Shown here piece by piece: positions 60,459 to 64,000 of a stretch of DNA of 64,000 bases. The notes beneath the pieces were generated by a model. The model had not been told where the DNA came from. It ran no database searches and saw only the letters and a list, made by a program, of their open reading frames with translations. This stretch comes from CAZJTL01 sp964548905 (GTDB lineage: Bacteria; Cyanobacteriota; Cyanobacteriia; Cyanobacteriales; Xenococcaceae). The stretch lies in the NCBI GenBank assembly GCA_964548905.1, contig CAZJTL010000002.1, positions 12,671 to 76,670 of the forward strand, in the 5' to 3' direction. Each line of letters begins with the position of its first letter. Position 1 is the first letter of the stretch. The position numbers and the translations under genes were made by a program.

Positions 60459-62045
60459 TTATTTTAAGCCTAAATCTTCTAAGATAGCTACAGCAGCAGC
60501 CTCACCTGTTTCGCAACCTCCTTCCATGTAACCTTGAGACTCCAGAGAGCAATGTTCGCCAGCAAAAAAGAGATTCCCCACTCTTTCTCCTTCGACACCA
60601 TACATTTGCGTCCACTGTCCTACTTTATAGCAAGCATAAGAACCGCGATTATATTCTTCATCGTGCCAATGAGCGACGATCGGCTGACGATCGCTTTGTC
60701 TAACATTACTAATACCAGGAAAAACTGATTCTATTTGCGCTAAAAACTCTCGTTCGTGAAATTCTGGTGTTTTTGTCGCTAGAGATACACCATGCTTACC
60801 ACCAGCGAAATTAGTGATCGTACTTTCTCCTTGAGTTAAACGACTTAGAGAACTTTCCCAAGTGTTTTGGAAATCAAGATCGGTAAAAACGCTGGCTGTT
60901 GAATTATAGCGATCGCGCCAAATTTTTTCTTGATAGCTAGTAATTAATTTAGAATTAGTACCGTAGCCTATATTATCTATAGCTAGTTTTTTAGCTGGAG
61001 GTAAATCCACTTTCAGATCTACCTGACGCAACATAGTAAAGGGCAGAGTTAATAAAACTCTTTCGTATTTGCGATCGAAGGTTTTGCCATCAGTACGTAA
61101 ACTTACTAAATAACGACCGTCAGACAGAGTTTTTATCGATTCTAAAATCGTCTCCGTTTCTACTGAATTATGGAATAATTTGGCTATTTTTTGTGTTATT
61201 TGAGAATTACCTCCTTCGATCGTGTAGTGTTCATCGCTTTCGCCATAAAGATCGAATTTATCCGATTGAGCGCCAATTAAATAGATAAGATTCAGACAAG
61301 ATTGTTCTTGTGCTTCTAGTCCATATTCCACTTTATAAGCAACTTCTAATAACTGACGAATTGTTTCTGTTGTATCGGGAATACTAGCCAAATATTCAGA
61401 AATCGATTGAGAATCTAAGGCAGTAACCGCAGGAATAGGAGTTTTGTAACTTTCAAAATCGGCGATCGCCTCTAAGTCTTTACTTATTTGTTGCGCTACA
61501 GGTGCAAAATCATCAACAAGCTTGGACAGAGGAATTTTATTGCCATTGAAAAAGCAAGTATCCTCGATCGAGTTTTTCTCAATCGTCTTAATATCGACTA
61601 TGGTTAAACCCAATTCCTGCGCCAATTTGCGAATAGAAACGTGATTGCTATCAATAAATTCTCCTCCCAACTCAACAGTGATTGATGTACCTGCTGCACG
61701 AGGAAGACTATAAATTCTACCGCCGATTCGCCTTCTGGCTTCAATAATATCGACAGCAACTCCAGCTTTTTGCAAGCGATAAGCCGCCGTCAAACCAGCA
61801 ATCCCTGCACCGACAATTAATACTGATGGTGTTTTCGATTTAGCCAATACCAAATTATCTTGCTCTCTCCAATTAGAAACAGCGATCGCAGTAGCAAAAC
61901 CCAAACTACCTTGTAGTAGACGACGACGAGAAGTTTTTTGCTTGAATATTTCTAAGAGTTCTGTGGTAGGAATGCCCTTTTTTCGAGAAATTTGTTCGAT
62001 TCGATAAGCTTTACGTAAAATGCTAATTAAAGAGGATTTACTCAT
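60459..62045 (-). CDS. Tat-exported flavin amine oxidase
   Basis: The 528-residue FAD enzyme has a twin-arginine signal (TSRRRLLQG, about 39-47) after an N-terminal extension, then the dinucleotide-binding GAGIAGLTAAYRLQKAGVAVDIIEARRRIGGRI and the C-terminal FAGEHCSLESQGYMEGGCETGEAA. Monoamine oxidase or L-amino-acid oxidase activity in the periplasm is likely; the substrate is unknown. An operon partner is not seen. Confidence 0.9.
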   Translation of the reverse strand: MSKSSLISILRKAYRIEQISRKKGIPTTELLEIFKQKTSRRRLLQGSLGFATAIAVSNWREQDNLVLAKSKTPSVLIVGAGIAGLTAAYRLQKAGVAVDIIEARRRIGGRIYSLPRAAGTSITVELGGEFIDSNHVSIRKLAQELGLTIVDIKTIEKNSIEDTCFFNGNKIPLSKLVDDFAPVAQQISKDLEAIADFESYKTPIPAVTALDSQSISEYLASIPDTTETIRQLLEVAYKVEYGLEAQEQSCLNLIYLIGAQSDKFDLYGESDEHYTIEGGNSQITQKIAKLFHNSVETETILESIKTLSDGRYLVSLRTDGKTFDRKYERVLLTLPFTMLRQVDLKVDLPPAKKLAIDNIGYGTNSKLITSYQEKIWRDRYNSTASVFTDLDFQNTWESSLSRLTQGESTITNFAGGKHGVSLATKTPEFHEREFLAQIESVFPGISNVRQSDRQPIVAHWHDEEYNRGSYACYKVGQWTQMYGVEGERVGNLFFAGEHCSLESQGYMEGGCETGEAAAVAILEDLGLK

Positions 62046-62602
62046 GGTGGCGCGATCGAATTTATTGTTTGATGATTTCCACCATGATGTTATTTGTTGC
62101 TCTTCTGATTTGTTATTTTGTTGCTGATGTTAGTAGAAAATTAATCTAGGTTAACGATATATGCAATCTAGATGACAAATTTTCTATATCGTCCAATCTT
62201 CCGTTACCAAACCTGGAACTTTACCAAAATCCCTGACATTTCCCTTGAAAAAATTTAGTCTTGTTTAAGTAGTTGATAGGAATTGTAAAGATTATGGTAC
62301 AGCAATCACCGTAAAATCAGCTTGATGCTCTGCTAGTTCCGCAGCCGTTGGTCGGAGAAAAAGCTGATGAGCAAACAGATTTTGGGAAGCTAAAATGCTA
62401 TTTTAAATTTAGGTTTTAAATGCTCAACTTAAAAAATTTTCTGTTGCTAAATCAAAAAGATATAGCAGTTCTCGGTTGAGTGAGATACACCTCGGTGGAG
62501 GAAGGCAATAGGCAATAGGCAATAGGCAATAGAAACAACTGTATCTCGTTGATTTGAGAAACGCTATAAATCAACTACTCAAATATTCCACGCTGTTCAA
62601 AG
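62046..62602. other. Intergenic region with a gene fragment and heptamer repeats
   Basis: The 557-bp gap contains a minus-strand fragment at 62292-62402 and GCAATAG units at 62504-62532. The rest is AT-rich. Promoters for the divergent flanking genes are presumably here, but none is clear. Confidence 0.5.
62292..62402 (-). pseudogene. Short C-terminal gene fragment
   Basis: A minus-strand frame of about 36 codons reads ILASQNLFAHQLFLRPTAAE then LAEHQADFTVIAVP and ends in TAA. Its composition is protein-like (few rare residues, helix then strand), unlike the AT-rich surroundings. Two stops lie just upstream. It is probably the tail of a decayed gene; I do not recognise the family. Confidence 0.4.
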
Positions 62603-63436
62603 ATGTTAATTCGCGTTGGTTATGAATTTTTATTTGATGTGCCTTCACCTGCCCCCATGCTCTTGAAGCTTTACCTGCATCCATCGCAGCTCTCGAAGGT
62701 AAAAAAGCCCGAGAGACTGAGAATTGAACCAGAGATTGATGTGGAAGAATTTGTTGATGACTTCGGCAATCGGGTAGGTCGCCTCGTCTTGCCAGCAGGT
62801 CGTGTGCGCTTCTGGAATGAGGCTGTGGTCTCAGACAACAGCCAGCCCGATACAGTTAATTGTAATGCTCAAGAGATAGCTGTGGAATCCCTACCCGTGG
62901 AGGTACTTCCCTATTTACTCGGTAGCCGCTATTGTGAAGTCGATCGCCTTTCCGACATTGCTTGGAAAATCTTTGAGCGAACACCAACTGGCTGGAGACG
63001 GGTGCAAGCTGTTTGCGATTGGGTTCATGACCACGTGAGCTTTGGCTACGAGTATGCTCGCTCGACCAAAACTGCCTATGAAGTTTACACTGAGCGCACT
63101 GGAGTCTGCCGCGATTTCGCGCACTTGGCAGTTACCTTGTGTCGCTGTTTGAATATCCCGGCTCGATACGTGGCTGGCTACCTTGGCGATCTCGACATCC
63201 CGCCTCAACCCTCGCCTATGGATTTCAGTTCCTGGTTCGAGGTCTACTTGGATCATCAATGGTACACCTTTGATGCCCGTCACAACTTCCCTCGCGTGGG
63301 ACGAATCTTAATGGTTCGAGGACGCGATGCGGTAGATACTGCCTTGACTACCTCATTTAAGCCAATTAATTTGGCTAAATTTACGGTTTGGACCGATGAA
63401 GTCCCAGAAATGCAAGTGGCTTCAGACGCTAATTAA
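62603..63436 (+). CDS. Transglutaminase-like protein
   Basis: The 277-residue protein has a transglutaminase-like core: catalytic Cys in TGVCRDFAHLAVTLCRCLNIPARYVAGYLG and WFEVYLDHQWYTFDARHNFPRVGR. In many relatives the catalytic His precedes WFEVYL (HAWFE); here the sequence is SSWFE, so the His is replaced by Ser, or another residue (the His in DARHN) takes its place. Third-position G/C appears higher than in neighbours, a hint of transfer. Confidence 0.87.
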   Translation: MLIRVGYEFLFDVPSPAPMLLKLYLHPSQLSKVKKPERLRIEPEIDVEEFVDDFGNRVGRLVLPAGRVRFWNEAVVSDNSQPDTVNCNAQEIAVESLPVEVLPYLLGSRYCEVDRLSDIAWKIFERTPTGWRRVQAVCDWVHDHVSFGYEYARSTKTAYEVYTERTGVCRDFAHLAVTLCRCLNIPARYVAGYLGDLDIPPQPSPMDFSSWFEVYLDHQWYTFDARHNFPRVGRILMVRGRDAVDTALTTSFKPINLAKFTVWTDEVPEMQVASDAN

Positions 63437-63684
63437 GCTCTTAATAGAGGATAAAAGGCGAGCGATCAGTGGTCAATTACCAGTTTTGGTTAATTAATGT
63501 AAAGTGTCAGTTATCTATCTCACTGGCGTTATAATTAAGCATCAAACGCGGTTTTTTAGGTCTTTTTTTCCATTTAATTACTTACCTCATGCTTCTATCG
63601 AGTGGCTAGATGTGAAGCGCTTGAAGTATCGGAGCAGGGGCATCTGTTTGTTTGTCAAATTGTTTGCCATAAGGATACCTTGCT

Positions 63685-64000
63685 ATGACTGCCCCTCTAC
63701 TATCTATTCAAAAACTTAGCCCAAACAATTTGCCTTTTCCTGCATATTTTGTTGCCAGTACTGCCCCTATTAATATCGAAGACAATATTGAAGCTCGGCA
63801 AGACGATCTTACCCGTGATTTTGCATGTTTAAACGAAATTTCTCAACATTTGCAAAAACATAAAGGTGATGCAGAAATTTTAATTGTCATACATGGCTAT
63901 AACACCAGCAAAACAGGCGTAAAAAACTGGTTTGAAAGTATCGCTCAACATCTTGCCAGTCACTACAGCAAAAGTCGCTCTGATGGGTTACTTCTAATTG
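63685..64000 (+). CDS. Alpha/beta hydrolase-like protein, N-terminal part (runs off the window)
   Basis: ATG at 63685 (AAGGA upstream) begins MTAPLLSIQKLSPNNLPFPAYF, and the frame stays open to the end. The segment ILIVIHGYNTSKTGVKNWF carries an HGYN motif typical of the oxyanion region of alpha/beta hydrolases. The catalytic residues lie beyond the window. An overlapping frame at 63504-63719 is rejected. Confidence 0.75.
   Translation, partial: MTAPLLSIQKLSPNNLPFPAYFVASTAPINIEDNIEARQDDLTRDFACLNEISQHLQKHKGDAEILIVIHGYNTSKTGVKNWFESIAQHLASHYSKSRSDGLLLI

Noticed and set aside
63504..63719. 71-codon plus-strand frame
   Set aside because: It overlaps the start of the alpha/beta hydrolase-like gene in another frame and has no protein-like features.

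Overview
The window is chromosomal DNA of a phycobilisome-containing cyanobacterium. The evidence is an apcE-apcA-apcB-apcC core antenna locus, an nblA gene, the complete nine-gene PAP (photosystem II assembly proficiency) operon known from Synechocystis slr0144-slr0152, and dense HIP1-type GCGATCGC octamers. An LCM linker of 896 residues with three linker repeats implies a tricylindrical phycobilisome core. Low GC, many tandem heptamer repeats between genes, and CHASE2/DUF1822/DUF928 and pentapeptide-repeat genes fit a large-genome unicellular, baeocystous or filamentous lineage. I cannot name the genus.

Layout. 0-7.2 kb: Uma2 nuclease fragment, protease-WD40 protein, anmK, a Ser/Thr kinase whose stop codon lies in the right end of an IS200/IS605-type element, and a 5'-truncated tnpB. 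7.2-9.8 kb: SMR-like transporter, ornithine/lysine decarboxylase-like enzyme, Usp protein. 9.8-16.8 kb: nblA diverging from an RRM protein, rpiA, pyrH-frr, a thioredoxin-fold protein, an alpha/beta hydrolase and a RecB-like nuclease. 17.2-24.4 kb: two small lipoproteins, a PKHD-type oxygenase and the PAP operon (minus strand), followed upstream by two pentapeptide-repeat paralogues (24.4-26.6 kb). 27.4-32.5 kb: group 2 sigma factor, ACP-AOS fusion, grxC, gshB, Ycf49-like protein. 32.8-38.9 kb: apcE-apcABC and ftsW. 39-44.5 kb: a frameshifted membrane gene, accD, DUF2007, pilD, leuB, rnc. 44.8-51 kb: sigma-like regulator, DUF1822, DUF928 and a CHAT-CHASE2 protein, then a 2TM protein. 51-53.4 kb: site-2 protease and an Xre-RES toxin-antitoxin pair. 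53.4-60.4 kb: PIG-L deacetylase, two GT4 paralogues, a 2OG oxygenase, a lectin-like protein, Uma2. 60.4-64 kb: Tat-exported amine oxidase, transglutaminase-like protein, and the start of an alpha/beta hydrolase-like gene.

How it works together. Photosynthesis genes dominate: antenna core (apc), antenna degradation (nblA) and PSII assembly/repair (PAP operon with its kinase, TPR protein, two ferredoxins, two V4R proteins and two phycobiliprotein-fold proteins). The best candidate for an undescribed system is the 44.8-50.5 kb cluster, which joins a sigma-like regulator, envelope proteins and a membrane protein with a cytoplasmic caspase-like CHAT domain and an extracytoplasmic CHASE2 sensor. 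Intergenic regions carry at least a dozen unrelated tandem repeats that all share a 7-bp period.
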